64,000 nucleotides of DNA, taken from contig NZ_CP011390.1 in the NCBI RefSeq assembly GCF_001644645.1, positions 3,654,001-3,718,000 on the forward strand, read 5' to 3'. Shown here piece by piece: positions 23,808 through 33,408 of the stretch. The DNA comes from Flavisolibacter tropicus (lineage in GTDB: Bacteria > Bacteroidota > Bacteroidia > Chitinophagales > Chitinophagaceae). Every line of letters begins with the position of its first letter. Positions within the stretch are counted from its first letter, which is position 1. The translations under genes and the position numbers were made by a program. Under the pieces are notes generated by a model, which saw nothing but the letters and a program-made list of their open reading frames with translations, made no database searches and had not been told where the DNA came from.

Positions 23808-26621
23808 CTAGTGCGCCTCCAACCAGTTGATACCTTCGCCTATTTCAGCAATGATCGGAATATTATTAGGCAGCGTCATTGCCGACTGCATACTTTCTAT
23901 AATCACAGGCTTGATGGCTTCCAGTTCTTCTTTAACCACATCAAACACCAATTCATCATGTACCTGCAGTACCATACGCGATTTGAAGCCATGCTCTTTG
24001 AAGGCTTGGTGTACACGTACCATAGCCAATTTGATCATATCTGCTGCTGTTCCTTGAATAGGGGAGTTGATCGCGTTGCGTTCAGCTAAGCCCCGCACTG
24101 TGAAGTTGGCAGAGTTGATATCGCGCAACCAACGCTTGCGTCCTAAAATCGTTTGTACATAACCGTGCTCACGCGCAAAGTTGATCGTCTCATCCATGTA
24201 GCGGGTTACGCCGGCAAACTCAATCTTATAGTTGTCAATGATCTCTTTAGCCTCTGCACGTGGTATCTGCAGGTTCTCGGCCAAACCAAACGCGCTTTGT
24301 CCGTATACAATACCAAAGTTTACACTCTTGGCCTTGCGACGCATGTCTTTGGTTACTTCGCTTTCGTCTATCTTATACACTTTCGCAGCTGTAGCCGTGT
24401 GGATGTCCTTATTTTGTAAAAAGGCTTCACTCATAGCCGGATCTCCACTAATGGCGGCTACAATGCGTAGCTCTATCTGTGAGTAATCGGCGCTTACCAG
24501 GATGTGGTTCTCATCTCTTGGAATAAAGGCCTTTCGAATTTCTCGTCCACGTTCAGTGCGAATGGGAATGTTTTGCAGATTCGGATTATTAGAAGATAAA
24601 CGACCCGTTACGGCAATGGCCTGCGCAAACGTGGTATGTACACGGTTGGTTTTTTTGTTTATCAGCAAAGGCAATGCATCAACATAGGTAGAACGTAGTT
24701 TAGTATATTCTCTATAGGCCAAAATATCAGCTGCAACAGAATGCTCATTAGCTAGTTTGCTTAATACTTCTTCGCCGGTAGCGTATTGACCGGTCTTTGT
24801 TTTTTTGGCCTTGGGATCCAGCTTTAGTTTTTCAAAAAGCACTTCACCCAATTGTTTAGGTGAACCCAAGTTAAAACGTACACCAGCGGCTTCATACACA
24901 GCCTCTTCATGTTTGCGGGCTTCTTCTTCCAGCAGGCGGGAGTATTCATTTAAGAAACCGGTATCGATCCGCACCCCTTCAAACTCCATATCCGTTAGTA
25001 CGGGTACCAGCGGCACTTCTACTTCATCAAACACACGCTGTACATCGTATTTCTTTAAGAGGGGCGAAAAAACATCTTTGAACTGGAAGGTCACATCGGC
25101 ATCTTCAGCGGCGTAGTCCTTTACTTTAGCTGGTTCTACATCGCGCATGTTGCCTTGGTTCTTTCCTTTCTTACCAATCAGTTCTTCAATGTGAATGGGC
25201 TCGTAGCCAAGGTATTTGTTACTAAGCCAGTCCATATTATGTTTCCCATCTGGTTCTACTAAGTAGTGCGCCAGCATGGTATCAAACAATTGACCTTTGA
25301 TCTCTGCACCATACCATTTCAGCACCAGCATATCGTACTTTATGTTGTGGCCAATCCAGGTGCGATCCGTTTCATTAAAGAAAGGTTGAAACTTTTCAAG
25401 GATAGCCTTTGCTTCTGTTTTGGAAGGAGGCACCGGAACATACCAGCCGCTGTTAGCCTTTACACTAAAGCTCAATCCTACCAGCTCGGCATCGTTAGCA
25501 TCGATGGAAGTTGTTTCCGTATCAAAAGACACTACTTTATGTTGTTGAATTGCCTCCAACAATAACTTCATTTCCCCTTCACTTTCCACCAGCTCGTATT
25601 CATGAGATGTGTTGTGGATATTTTTAGTGGGAAGTCCAACAATTACTTCTTCTGTTTCTTCGACAGTAACACTAGTTTCGCTCACGCCGCCAAACAAATC
25701 AGTTTGTACACCGGGAGCTGCCTTGCGCACAGCGGCTGGTTCGCCAAAGTCGTCGCCTAATAAACGACGGCCAATTGTTTTAAACTCTAATTCATTAAAC
25801 ACTTCTTTCAGTAACTCATTGTTCCATTCCTTCAAGCGGAAATCTTCTTCATGGAATTCTACCGGTACAGTTGTAACAATGGTGGCCAGGCGCTTAGACA
25901 TAATAGCGTCTTCCCGACCTGCTCTCAGTTTTTCACCCAACGCTCCTTTAATGTTATCGGCATTGGCTAAAATATTTTCCATCGAGCCGTACTCGGTGAT
26001 CAGCTTGCAGGCCGTTTTTTGACCAATACCGGCTACACCTGGAATATTGTCAATCGCATCACCCATAAGACCCAGGATATCAATTACCTGTTCTACGCGT
26101 TCAATACACCATTTTTCACACACTTCTTTAGGCCCCATTATCTCTACTTCGCCACCTTGATAGCCAGGTTTATAGATCTTTATGTTTTCGCTTACCAGCT
26201 GGCCATAGTCTTTATCTGGGGTTACCATAAAAACTTCGTAACCCAGCTTCTCGGCTTGCTTACACAGCGTACCAATCACGTCATCAGCTTCATAACCGGC
26301 ACTGTCAATCATGGGTATATTCAGGCCTTGTAAAATGCGACGGATGTCGGGTATCGAAGCCGAAAGATCTTCAGGAGCCTCTTGACGGTTGGCTTTATAA
26401 TCAGCATAATCATTGGTTCTTTCAATGGGGGTAGATGATTCAAAACACACCGCCATATGGGTTGGCTTCTGGTTTTTGATCAGGTCTATAATTGTGTTGG
26501 TAAACCCAAACTGGGCATTTGTATTTTTTCCTTTCGAGGTAATTCTTGGATTGCGGATCAGTGCATAATAAGCTCTAAAAACAAGAGCCATAGCATCCAG
26601 CAAAAACAGCTTTTTTTCCAT
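23808..26621 (-). CDS. polA: DNA polymerase I
   Basis: The 937-residue protein (start at 26621, MEKKLFLLDAMALVFRAYYAL) has all three PolA domains. The 5'-3' exonuclease (about 1-290) carries YEADDVIGTL, TPDKDYGQLV and GDAIDNIPGVAGIG. The 3'-5' proofreading domain has FDTETT (Exo I), NIKYD (Exo II) and YAAED (Exo III), so proofreading looks active, unlike some bacterial PolA proteins. The polymerase domain has motif A DYSQIELRI, motif B RRKAKSVNFGIVYG and motif C QVHDEL. It fills gaps in excision repair and processes Okazaki fragments. A longer frame to 26705 has no conserved content. The gene has its own terminator and lies near uvrB and recA, though not in one operon. Confidence 0.97.
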   Translation of the reverse strand: MEKKLFLLDAMALVFRAYYALIRNPRITSKGKNTNAQFGFTNTIIDLIKNQKPTHMAVCFESSTPIERTNDYADYKANRQEAPEDLSASIPDIRRILQGLNIPMIDSAGYEADDVIGTLCKQAEKLGYEVFMVTPDKDYGQLVSENIKIYKPGYQGGEVEIMGPKEVCEKWCIERVEQVIDILGLMGDAIDNIPGVAGIGQKTACKLITEYGSMENILANADNIKGALGEKLRAGREDAIMSKRLATIVTTVPVEFHEEDFRLKEWNNELLKEVFNELEFKTIGRRLLGDDFGEPAAVRKAAPGVQTDLFGGVSETSVTVEETEEVIVGLPTKNIHNTSHEYELVESEGEMKLLLEAIQQHKVVSFDTETTSIDANDAELVGLSFSVKANSGWYVPVPPSKTEAKAILEKFQPFFNETDRTWIGHNIKYDMLVLKWYGAEIKGQLFDTMLAHYLVEPDGKHNMDWLSNKYLGYEPIHIEELIGKKGKNQGNMRDVEPAKVKDYAAEDADVTFQFKDVFSPLLKKYDVQRVFDEVEVPLVPVLTDMEFEGVRIDTGFLNEYSRLLEEEARKHEEAVYEAAGVRFNLGSPKQLGEVLFEKLKLDPKAKKTKTGQYATGEEVLSKLANEHSVAADILAYREYTKLRSTYVDALPLLINKKTNRVHTTFAQAIAVTGRLSSNNPNLQNIPIRTERGREIRKAFIPRDENHILVSADYSQIELRIVAAISGDPAMSEAFLQNKDIHTATAAKVYKIDESEVTKDMRRKAKSVNFGIVYGQSAFGLAENLQIPRAEAKEIIDNYKIEFAGVTRYMDETINFAREHGYVQTILGRKRWLRDINSANFTVRGLAERNAINSPIQGTAADMIKLAMVRVHQAFKEHGFKSRMVLQVHDELVFDVVKEELEAIKPVIIESMQSAMTLPNNIPIIAEIGEGINWLEAH

Positions 26622-26666
26622 GCCGACGAAGTTAGGTAATGCCGCATCCAAAAACAGGGCAGGCAT

Positions 26667-26692
26667 AAAAAAACCCTGCGGACAGCAGGGTT
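26667..26692 (-). terminator. Terminator of the small membrane-protein gene upstream of polA
   Basis: AACCCTGC pairs with GCAGGGTT around a 5-base loop, with seven Ts following on the minus strand. It ends transcription of the gene at 26723-26989 before polA. A related hairpin (AACCCTGT/ACAGGGTT) lies at 36796-36815. Confidence 0.85.
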
Positions 26693-26722
26693 CTTCATTG
26701 GACATTTCTATTATATTCTATA

Positions 26723-26989
26723 TTAGTTTATGGATTGCTTTAAAGCAGCTCCATCCTTCGTAGGAGATAATTTCTTTGATGTCTTTTGTGTTTCCATCGA
26801 CTCTTTAGTTTCTGGTACAACCAAGCGAGACGCAGGACTACTGATGTGTACTGTTTCTGGTGTTGGGATCATCGGCATAGCCGCAACAGCATCTTTATGA
26901 ATGAAGTTCAGATACAATGCAAAAAACAACAGGTTAAATGCAAAGAAGTTGAAAAACATGTATACACGCTTTTGCATAAGGTAGTTCAT
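26723..26989 (-). CDS. Small single-span membrane protein
   Basis: The 88-residue protein has one hydrophobic segment (VYMFFNFFAFNLLFFALYLNF, about 9-29) with a basic N-terminus. A Pro/Ser/Lys-rich tail of about 55 residues ends KLSPTKDGAALKQSIN and is probably exposed outside the membrane or disordered. I recognise no family. It is separated from polA by its own terminator and from uvrB by 140 bases. Confidence 0.5.
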   Translation of the reverse strand: MNYLMQKRVYMFFNFFAFNLLFFALYLNFIHKDAVAAMPMIPTPETVHISSPASRLVVPETKESMETQKTSKKLSPTKDGAALKQSIN

Positions 26990-27129
26990 AGTTTGGAGCC
27001 GCTAAGCTAATATGCGTTATTTCCCTGCAAAAGCCTAATCTGATCTATTTACTTAATTTAAGCAAATACTCTTATACAGTAGCGTGATTTTGCGTTTCAT
27101 ATTTCGTAATTTTCACAGGAGTAATGCGA

Positions 27130-29163
27130 TCACGCCTTCATTCCCTCTAGTCTTTTTTGCATCGAAAACATCTCATCGCGCAGACGAGCAGCTTCCATAA
27201 AGTCCATATCCCGGGCAGCTTTTTCCATTTCCTTTTTAGTCTTGTTAATCGCTTTTTCCAGTTGTGGAATGGTAGTGTACTCACCATCCGATTCAGCCGC
27301 CTTCGTTACTGGAATTTCATCTAAAGCATATGGCGATTCAGGATCATAGCCCTTGATATCCAATACTGAAGTTTGCGCCATGATCTGCTCTTTCGACTTG
27401 CTAACCGTTTTGGGCACAATGCCATGTTTCTGGTTATAAGCCACCTGCTTTTCCCGGCGGCGGTCCGTTTCATCCATGGTCCGCTGCATACTTTCAGTGA
27501 TCTTATCAGCATAGAAAATCACCAGACCTTCTGCATTCCGCGCCGCCCGGCCGGCTGTTTGGGTCAGCGAACGTTCGTTACGCAGGAAGCCTTCTTTATC
27601 GGCATCCAAGATGGCTACCAGCGATACCTCAGGTAAGTCAAGGCCCTCCCTCAGCAGGTTTACACCCACCAGGACGTCTATAGCACCTAAGCGCAGGTCA
27701 CGCAATATTTCAATCCTCTCCAGTGTATCTACGTCAGAGTGAATGTATTTTGATTTGATATCGATCCGCTTCAGGTATTTATCCATTTCCTCGGCCATAC
27801 GTTTGGTAAGGGTTGTCACCAATACACGATCGCCTTTCTTTACCCGCTTGTCTATTTCGTCCAGCAGGTCATCAATCTGGTTCACACTGGGACGCACTTC
27901 AATAGGAGGTTCCAACAGACCCGTTGGTCGTACTACCTGTTCTACCACTACACCACCTGTTTGTTCCAGCTCGTAATCCCCCGGAGTAGCACTTACAAAC
28001 ACCACCTGGTTCAGCAGATTTTCAAACTCATGGAAGTTAAGCGGACGGTTGTCTAGCGCTGAAGGAAGGCGGAAACCATAATCCACCAATGTCATCTTAC
28101 GACTGCGGTCACCACCATACATACCGCTCACCTGTGGCACTGTCTGGTGGCTTTCATCGATCATGCATACAAAGTCTTTGGGGAAATAGTCCAGCAAACA
28201 GAACGGCCGGGTACCAGGTTTGCGCCTATCAAAGAAGCGCGAGTAGTTTTCTATACCATTACAAAAGCCCAGCTCACGAATCATTTCCAGGTCGTAATCC
28301 ACGCGCTCTTTGATGCGTTGGGCTTCAATGAACTTGCCTATACTTTTAAAATACTCTACCTGTGCCGCCATTTCATCTTGTATCTCGTAAAGGATCTGTT
28401 GCTGCATGTCTTTGGGCGCCAAGTATAGGTTGGCCGGGAAGATGGCAGCGTGGTCCAGCTTGCCAATGCGTTTGCCATTCTGCACATCGATGCTTTCAAT
28501 CTCTTCAATCTCATCGCCAAAGAAAGTTACCCGGTAACCATAGTCCACATAAGGCAGATTGATGTCTACGGTATCACCTTTTACCCGAAACGTACCACGC
28601 GTAAACTCAATAGTAGTACGGCTGTACAAGGAGTTAACCATGTTATGCAGGAAGGCCTGCCGGGACATGGTGTCTCCTTTGGCAATGCGGATGATCCCAC
28701 TTTCAAAATCGGTAGGGTTACCCATACCGTAAATACAGCTTACAGAAGCTACTACAATAATATCTCTGCGGCCGGAAAGCAGGCTGGTTGTAGCACGCAG
28801 ACGCAGCTTATCCAGCTCTTCATTAATGTTCAGATCCTTTTCAATATAGGTATCTGTGGTAGGCATGTAGGCCTCCGGCTGGTAGTAGTCGTAGTAAGAA
28901 ACAAAGTACTCTACCGCATTGTCTGGAAAGAACTGTTTGAATTCGCCGTACAGCTGAGCCACCAGTGTTTTGTTGTGGGTAAGCACAAGGGTAGGCCGCT
29001 GTAAATTGGAAATGACATTGGCCATGGTAAAGGTTTTGCCTGAACCGGTTACCCCCAGCAATACCTGGTATTCGTCACCCCGCAATATGCCGTCGGTTAA
29101 TTCTTTAATGGCCGTAGGCTGATCGCCTGACGGTTTATATGGAGCATGAAGTTTAAATGGCAT
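27130..29163 (-). CDS. uvrB: UvrABC system protein B
   Basis: The 677-residue protein has the complete UvrB set. Walker A GVTGSGKT is near residue 40. The beta-hairpin that threads damaged DNA includes YYDYYQPEAYMP. Helicase motif II is DESH, further motifs are FVSATPGDYE and QTAGRAARN, and a C-terminal UVR domain (MEKAARDMDFMEAARLRDEMF) contacts UvrC. In nucleotide excision repair it verifies damage after UvrA2 loads it and positions UvrC. Start MPFKLHAPYKPSGDQP matches the family N-terminus. Its partners are not in the window. The 3' end runs close to the window's polA region but with separate transcription signals. Confidence 0.97.
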   Translation of the reverse strand: MPFKLHAPYKPSGDQPTAIKELTDGILRGDEYQVLLGVTGSGKTFTMANVISNLQRPTLVLTHNKTLVAQLYGEFKQFFPDNAVEYFVSYYDYYQPEAYMPTTDTYIEKDLNINEELDKLRLRATTSLLSGRRDIIVVASVSCIYGMGNPTDFESGIIRIAKGDTMSRQAFLHNMVNSLYSRTTIEFTRGTFRVKGDTVDINLPYVDYGYRVTFFGDEIEEIESIDVQNGKRIGKLDHAAIFPANLYLAPKDMQQQILYEIQDEMAAQVEYFKSIGKFIEAQRIKERVDYDLEMIRELGFCNGIENYSRFFDRRKPGTRPFCLLDYFPKDFVCMIDESHQTVPQVSGMYGGDRSRKMTLVDYGFRLPSALDNRPLNFHEFENLLNQVVFVSATPGDYELEQTGGVVVEQVVRPTGLLEPPIEVRPSVNQIDDLLDEIDKRVKKGDRVLVTTLTKRMAEEMDKYLKRIDIKSKYIHSDVDTLERIEILRDLRLGAIDVLVGVNLLREGLDLPEVSLVAILDADKEGFLRNERSLTQTAGRAARNAEGLVIFYADKITESMQRTMDETDRRREKQVAYNQKHGIVPKTVSKSKEQIMAQTSVLDIKGYDPESPYALDEIPVTKAAESDGEYTTIPQLEKAINKTKKEMEKAARDMDFMEAARLRDEMFSMQKRLEGMKA

Positions 29164-29765
29164 GAGACAGAAATAAATTTTATAAATGACGCTGCTGCAA
29201 TACGTATGCTAATTACACTTTATCGTTTTGTTAAACAGCAATTACCGCTACAACAAACACCCCGCTCAGGCGTTTTGTTTTTAGTGTAATAGTTAGCTGC
29301 ACCGGGCTTACAAACAGCGAAACCGTTATAGTAACGCCAAAATATACGCTGAAAATCAAACACTTGCGTTTATGGCAAAGTCTTTGTGTATTTTATAACA
29401 AGTACCTAAAAATATTACCTGAAAAACCAACCCTATCATAGAACAATCCCAACCTTTTTAAACTAGTAAATCTATATAGCACCGAAAAGTCCCCGCTCTG
29501 TTGTGGGGGCTTTTTGTTTATCACAGATTAGAGGATTTCAGATGGATTTCGCTGATATGCCGGACAGTGGCTCCTGCTTCTGATAAGCTCTTCGTGAAAC
29601 GTGAGCGCTTTACTGCGAGCTTTTTCTTGACCTTCTTACACTTTTTAACTACCCAATCCTCTCGTTAGCTAATCTCTTTTCCTCCCAATCTTATTCTATC
29701 CCTAGAATCCTGGTTCTATTCTCCTCCTAATCCTGTTAATCCTACTAATCATCCCAATCCGCGGT
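29164..29765. other. Long uvrB-recA intergenic region with repeat modules
   Basis: About 600 bases without a gene. A hairpin AAAAGTCCCC...GGGGGCTTTTT lies at 29485-29515, with T runs on both strands. Further right are a CGTGAAACGTGAG module (29594-29608) and a CCTGTTAATCC...CCGCGGTC module (29739-29766) shared with 23782 and 56458. The left 300 bases contain the uvrB promoter region; I see no clear TAnnTTTG box. Confidence 0.55.
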
Positions 29766-29810
29766 CAAAAGAAATCCCGCTTCCCTCAACGAATCTTGGG
29801 ATAGCGGGAT
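29766..29810 (-). terminator. recA terminator
   Basis: ATCCCGC (29774-29780) pairs with GCGGGAT (29804-29810), with an inner TCCC/GGGA match. The minus strand continues into TTTCTTTTG. It lies 27 bases beyond the recA stop. Confidence 0.75.
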
Positions 29811-29836
29811 CGGGTTTAACAACTATTCGCAACCAA

Positions 29837-30838
29837 CTACGAAGCTTGCAACTCTTTAATCTTTTCGCGAATCTTTGTTTCAATTTCGTCAGCCAGTTCC
29901 TTGTTGTCTTGCAGTAAGTTTTTCACCGCTTCACGGCCCTGACCTAATTTGTTGTCGCTATAGCTAAACCAGCTACCGCTCTTGTTTACGATACCCATTT
30001 CTACACCGATATCCAGGATCTCACCAATCTTAGAGATACCTTCACCGAAGATGATATCAAATTCTGCCTGGCGGAACGGAGGGGCTACTTTGTTTTTCAC
30101 CACTTTCACTTTTACGCGGTTACCTACAGCTTCTTCACCATCTTTGATCTGGCTCATACGACGGATATCCAGACGTACAGAAGCATAGAACTTTAAGGCG
30201 TTACCACCAGTTGTTGTTTCAGGGTTACCGAACATTACACCGATCTTTTCACGCAACTGGTTGATAAAAATACAGATGGTGTTTGTTTTGTTGATGGTGG
30301 CGGTTAGTTTACGCAGGGCCTGGGACATCAAACGAGCCTGAAGACCCATTTTAGAATCACCCATTTCACCTTCCAATTCACCTTTTGGCACCAATGCAGC
30401 CACAGAGTCAATTACTACTACATCCAACGCTCCGGAAAGGATCAGACGGTCAGCAATTTCCAGCGCTTGTTCACCATAGTCAGGCTGAGAGATCAATAAG
30501 TTATCAATGTCCACACCCAGCTTTTGCGCATAGTTGCTATCAAAGGCATGCTCGGCATCGATAATGGCACACATCCCGCCTTTCTTTTGCGCTTCGGCGA
30601 TCACGTGTATGGCAACGGTTGTTTTACCAGAACTTTCCGGTCCGTAGATCTCAATCACACGGCCTCTTGGCAAACCACCGATACCTAAGGCTGTATCCAG
30701 TCCAATAGAGCCAGTCGAAATCACCTCCTGCTGGTGCTCTCCTTTTTCGTTCATCATCATTACACTACCCTTACCAAAGTCCTTGTCGATCTTGTCCATG
30801 GTAAGTTTGAGTGCCTTTAATTTTTCAGAATTTGACAT
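29837..30838 (-). CDS. recA: Recombinase RecA
   Basis: The 333-residue protein has the RecA core: Walker [10 protein letters not shown] about residue 66, the catalytic Glu in [10 protein letters not shown], Walker [11 protein letters not shown], loop L1 [21 protein letters not shown], the L2 region with [21 protein letters not shown], and a short C-terminal domain. It forms filaments on single-stranded DNA for homologous recombination and repair. The N-terminal start [29 protein letters not shown] is standard. It is divergent from the DUF1801 gene, and the shared upstream region has a -7-like TATTTTTG and a double-dyad operator candidate. Confidence 0.98.
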   Translation of the reverse strand: MSNSEKLKALKLTMDKIDKDFGKGSVMMMNEKGEHQQEVISTGSIGLDTALGIGGLPRGRVIEIYGPESSGKTTVAIHVIAEAQKKGGMCAIIDAEHAFDSNYAQKLGVDIDNLLISQPDYGEQALEIADRLILSGALDVVVIDSVAALVPKGELEGEMGDSKMGLQARLMSQALRKLTATINKTNTICIFINQLREKIGVMFGNPETTTGGNALKFYASVRLDIRRMSQIKDGEEAVGNRVKVKVVKNKVAPPFRQAEFDIIFGEGISKIGEILDIGVEMGIVNKSGSWFSYSDNKLGQGREAVKNLLQDNKELADEIETKIREKIKELQAS

Positions 30839-30927
30839 TTGTTGTTGGTTGAATAGTGAAGTGAATAAAGCCCTTTCGGACCCCTTATTCGTGAATTTTT
30901 AATTAGGTGTAAAACTAATGATTTTAG

Positions 30928-30935
30928 CAAAAATA
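30928..30935 (-). promoter_or_regulatory. Possible recA -7 box
   Basis: The minus strand reads TATTTTTG, matching the Bacteroidota TAnnTTTG -7 element, about 90 bases upstream of the recA start. No clear TTTG -33 element is visible; the inverted repeat at 30948-30982 lies where it would be. Confidence 0.45.
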
Positions 30936-30947
30936 AGGAAGTAAAAC

Positions 30948-30982
30948 GGTTCTTTAACCCTTTAAAAATAGGTTAAAGAACC
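30948..30982. promoter_or_regulatory. Double-dyad inverted repeat between recA and its divergent neighbour
   Basis: GGTTCTTTAACC (30948-30959) and GGTTAAAGAACC (30971-30982) are exact reverse complements separated by 11 bases, and each is itself a GGTT-N4-AACC dyad. The flanks AAAC and CGTTT extend the symmetry with one extra C. Centre-to-centre spacing is 23 bases, near two helical turns. The position upstream of the candidate recA -7 box suits a dimeric regulator. Confidence 0.65.
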
Positions 30983-31021
30983 CGTTTATTTTTTGTGTAT
31001 TTTGGCGGCAAAAATCTGCAC

Positions 31022-31624
31022 ATGCCATCTGCCATGAAATCCGCTACCAACAACGTTTTAGACTACATAGAGTCCCTGCCCCAATGGTCAAAAGAAATTT
31101 GTTGTGAGCTGCGTCGCATTACATTGGCAGCCGATGCTTCCATCGCTGAAGAATGGAAATGGGGACCGCATTACAGCAGCCAGGGAATGGTTTGCGGCTA
31201 TGGTGCGTTTCAAAAGCATGTGAAGCTTACCTTTTTCAATGGTTCGGCCATGAAAGACCCCAAGGGTTTGTTTAACCATTGTGTTGATAATGAATTCAGC
31301 CGCAGTATCAAGTATACCGATATCAGCGAGATTGATGCTAAGACGCTAACAACTTATATCAAAGAATCCATAGCCGCAAATAAGAAAGGTTTTAAACGAG
31401 TGGTGACCGATAAAACAGTTGATGTACCCGAAGACCTGCAAAAAGCGCTAAAAGCTAACAAAAAAGCAACTGCATACTTTGATGGCTTGACCTATGGCTA
31501 CAAAAAAGAATACATAGAACACGTAACTACCGCCAAGCAGGAGAAAACGCGTCTGGATCGCATAGCCAAGATCGTTGACTTATGCGCCGAAGAGAAGACG
31601 CTGAATCATAAGTATAAGAAGTGA
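31022..31624 (+). CDS. DUF1801 domain fused to a YdeI-type C-terminal module
   Basis: From the ATG at 31022 the protein is 200 residues. The N-terminal half is a DUF1801 domain (NNVLDYIESLPQWSKEICCELRRIT..., EEWKWGPHYSSQGMVCGYGAFQKHVKLTFFNG). The C-terminal half carries the YdeI-like pattern (VPEDLQKALKANKKATAYFDGLTYGYKKEYIEHV...AKQEKTRLDRI). DUF1801 proteins have an SRPBCC-like or YdhG-like fold with no proven function. The gene is divergent from recA and shares its regulatory region, so damage regulation is possible but unproven. An upstream in-frame ATG at 30995 would add nine residues. Confidence 0.85.
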   Translation: MPSAMKSATNNVLDYIESLPQWSKEICCELRRITLAADASIAEEWKWGPHYSSQGMVCGYGAFQKHVKLTFFNGSAMKDPKGLFNHCVDNEFSRSIKYTDISEIDAKTLTTYIKESIAANKKGFKRVVTDKTVDVPEDLQKALKANKKATAYFDGLTYGYKKEYIEHVTTAKQEKTRLDRIAKIVDLCAEEKTLNHKYKK

Positions 31625-31977
31625 GTGGCGCAGGCCGAGCACACCCCCGGCCCCTAAAGGGGGGAGCCGCGCGGCAAGAGCTGGCTGGTGAATGGTGAAT
31701 GGAGAGTAATCGTGAGACGTGAAAGGAGAGCTGTAAGCTATACGCTGCACGCTTCAAGCAAACAGCCGTAAGACCTGAAAGATGGCCGCGATTTTAAGAT
31801 TAGTGGCATTAGCGGGATTTAGGATGGCTGATTTAAAGATTTCAATGGAACCCGCATCCATAACCACAGCTTGTTAGGGGGTTTCTTTTGTTGATCCACG
31901 AGATACCTAGCAATAATTTTATCACATTGAATATTCGATTTTGTTGACTTAACTGCCTATCTAACAAATAAGTAAAC
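31625..31977. other. Intergenic mosaic of repeat modules
   Basis: This 353-base gap contains a CCCCTAAAGGGGGGAGCC hairpin module (about 31655), a CGTGAGACGTGAAAGG module (31711) and a GCTGCACGCTTCAAGC module (about 31744), all recurring elsewhere, notably at 39979-40058 and 53467-53537. The right part is AT-rich and probably carries the promoter of the S41 protease gene. Confidence 0.6.
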
Positions 31978-33246
31978 ATGAGAGTCTTCCTTTTCCCCAT
32001 ACTCCTAGCAACCAGCAGCTTCTTGCATGCTCAGAAATTAAACACTAAGGAATACAAAGAAGACTTTACTTATTTCTGGAATACGCTACGCGAGGATTAT
32101 GCCTATTTTGATAAAAAGCAAACCAATTGGAATGCAGTAAAAACCCATTATGAAAAGGGGTTGGACACCATAAAGTCTAACCGGGACTTTACCTTCTTGC
32201 TGGAAGCCGTATTTCGTGAGCTTTATGATGACCATGCTTCTCTAAACACCAACACGCCTTACTCCCGTCGCCTAGTGCCTTCTGGTACCGATGTGTGGGC
32301 TGCCTATGTTAAGGGGAAGCCGCTCATTCTAGAAGTGCGCCACCGTTTTGGTGCGGAAAAGGCGGGCATTACGGCAGGCATGGAAGTGGTGGCTATCAAT
32401 GATGTAGCAGTAGAACAAGCTATTGCACCTTTTCTTCCTAAAACAATGAAAAATGAAGACCCGGAGGCGCTCAATTATGCCTTGCGAGTAGCATTGGCTG
32501 GCAATCATATACAACCCAGGAAATTAAGCTTAAAACAAAAGGATAAGGTTACCGACTATTTCCCAGACACACCGCAAATGCTTTTGGAAAATATTCAATA
32601 TCCATCATTGGTAAACAGTGCCATCAACAATGATATTGGCTATATTAAAATCAACAACAGCCTGTACAACAATGAGCTCATTGCAGCATTTGATAGCATA
32701 ATGGCAAATATGGCCAATACCAAAGCGCTGATTCTTGACCTGCGCGAAACACCCAGTGGCGGCAATACCACAGTGGCACGTGCCATCTTAGGCTGGTTTG
32801 TGAACAAAGACCAGTTTTACCAAAAACATGAAATCCCTGCAGAAGAACGAGCCTATGGTGTCAAACGTAGCTGGATAGAGATTGTTTCTCCGCGAAAGGG
32901 TAAATACTACGGTAAACCGCTGGTGGTTTTAGGCAGCCATTGGACGGGCAGTGCAGGAGAGGGAATTACCATTGCGTTCGATGGTTTAAAGCGCGCCACT
33001 GTCATTGGTACCCGCTTAGCCGGGTTAAATGGCGCTATTTATTCGTACAGCATGCCCAACACCAAAATTGGTTTCTCTTTTCCAGTAGAGAAACTCTATC
33101 ATGTTGACGGCACTCCACGTGAATTATATAAACCCACTATTGAACTAGACCTTGCGGCTGTGCCTGCGCTATATAATCAAGACCCGGCACTAGAAGAAGC
33201 GAAAGCTACAATTGACCGTAAACTAAAAATAACAAAAAAGAAATAG
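31978..33246 (+). CDS. S41 family (tail-specific) peptidase, secreted
   Basis: The 422-residue protein starts with a signal peptide (MRVFLFPILLATSSFLHAQ). A helical N-terminal segment (FWNTLREDYAYFDKKQTNWNAV) is followed by a PDZ-like part (FGAEKAGITAGMEVVAINDVAV) and the S41 protease core (IGYIKINNSLYNN, ALILDLRETPSGGNTTVA). The nucleophile Ser is expected in GSHWTGSAGEG; the following TVIGTRLAG has Arg where Ctp-type enzymes place the catalytic Lys region, so it may use the Tricorn/NSR-type arrangement. It probably degrades peptides in the periplasm. It appears to be a single gene. Confidence 0.87.
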   Translation: MRVFLFPILLATSSFLHAQKLNTKEYKEDFTYFWNTLREDYAYFDKKQTNWNAVKTHYEKGLDTIKSNRDFTFLLEAVFRELYDDHASLNTNTPYSRRLVPSGTDVWAAYVKGKPLILEVRHRFGAEKAGITAGMEVVAINDVAVEQAIAPFLPKTMKNEDPEALNYALRVALAGNHIQPRKLSLKQKDKVTDYFPDTPQMLLENIQYPSLVNSAINNDIGYIKINNSLYNNELIAAFDSIMANMANTKALILDLRETPSGGNTTVARAILGWFVNKDQFYQKHEIPAEERAYGVKRSWIEIVSPRKGKYYGKPLVVLGSHWTGSAGEGITIAFDGLKRATVIGTRLAGLNGAIYSYSMPNTKIGFSFPVEKLYHVDGTPRELYKPTIELDLAAVPALYNQDPALEEAKATIDRKLKITKKK

Positions 33247-33379
33247 TAATAGCTTACCTGCTGAAATTTACATTGACAGGACGAGTGTACCTGGAGGTTT
33301 ACCCTTGTTAACTTGTGAACATACCAACCTATTAACCTTTTCTTCTTAAACCTATACTACCGCCATCACCTTAGTTCTA

Positions 33380-33387
33380 TATCTTTG
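33380..33387 (+). promoter_or_regulatory. Candidate -7 box for the DUF4920 gene
   Basis: TATCTTTG matches the Bacteroidota TAnnTTTG element and lies 21 bases before the start codon at 33409, which would give a very short leader. No convincing TTTG -33 box is seen upstream. Confidence 0.5.
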
Positions 33388-33408
33388 TTACACTTAAACT
33401 TTACTGTT

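Noticed and set aside
28450..29004. 184-codon frame opposite uvrB
   Set aside because: Antisense to a highly conserved gene; composition follows uvrB codon pattern.
29485..29515. recA or uvrB terminator
   Set aside because: About 320 bases from either gene end and with T runs on both strands; a nearer hairpin explains recA termination.
30948..30982. Classical LexA (SOS) box
   Set aside because: Neither CTGT-N8-ACAG nor GAAC-N4-GTTC is present; the dyads are GGTT-N4-AACC.
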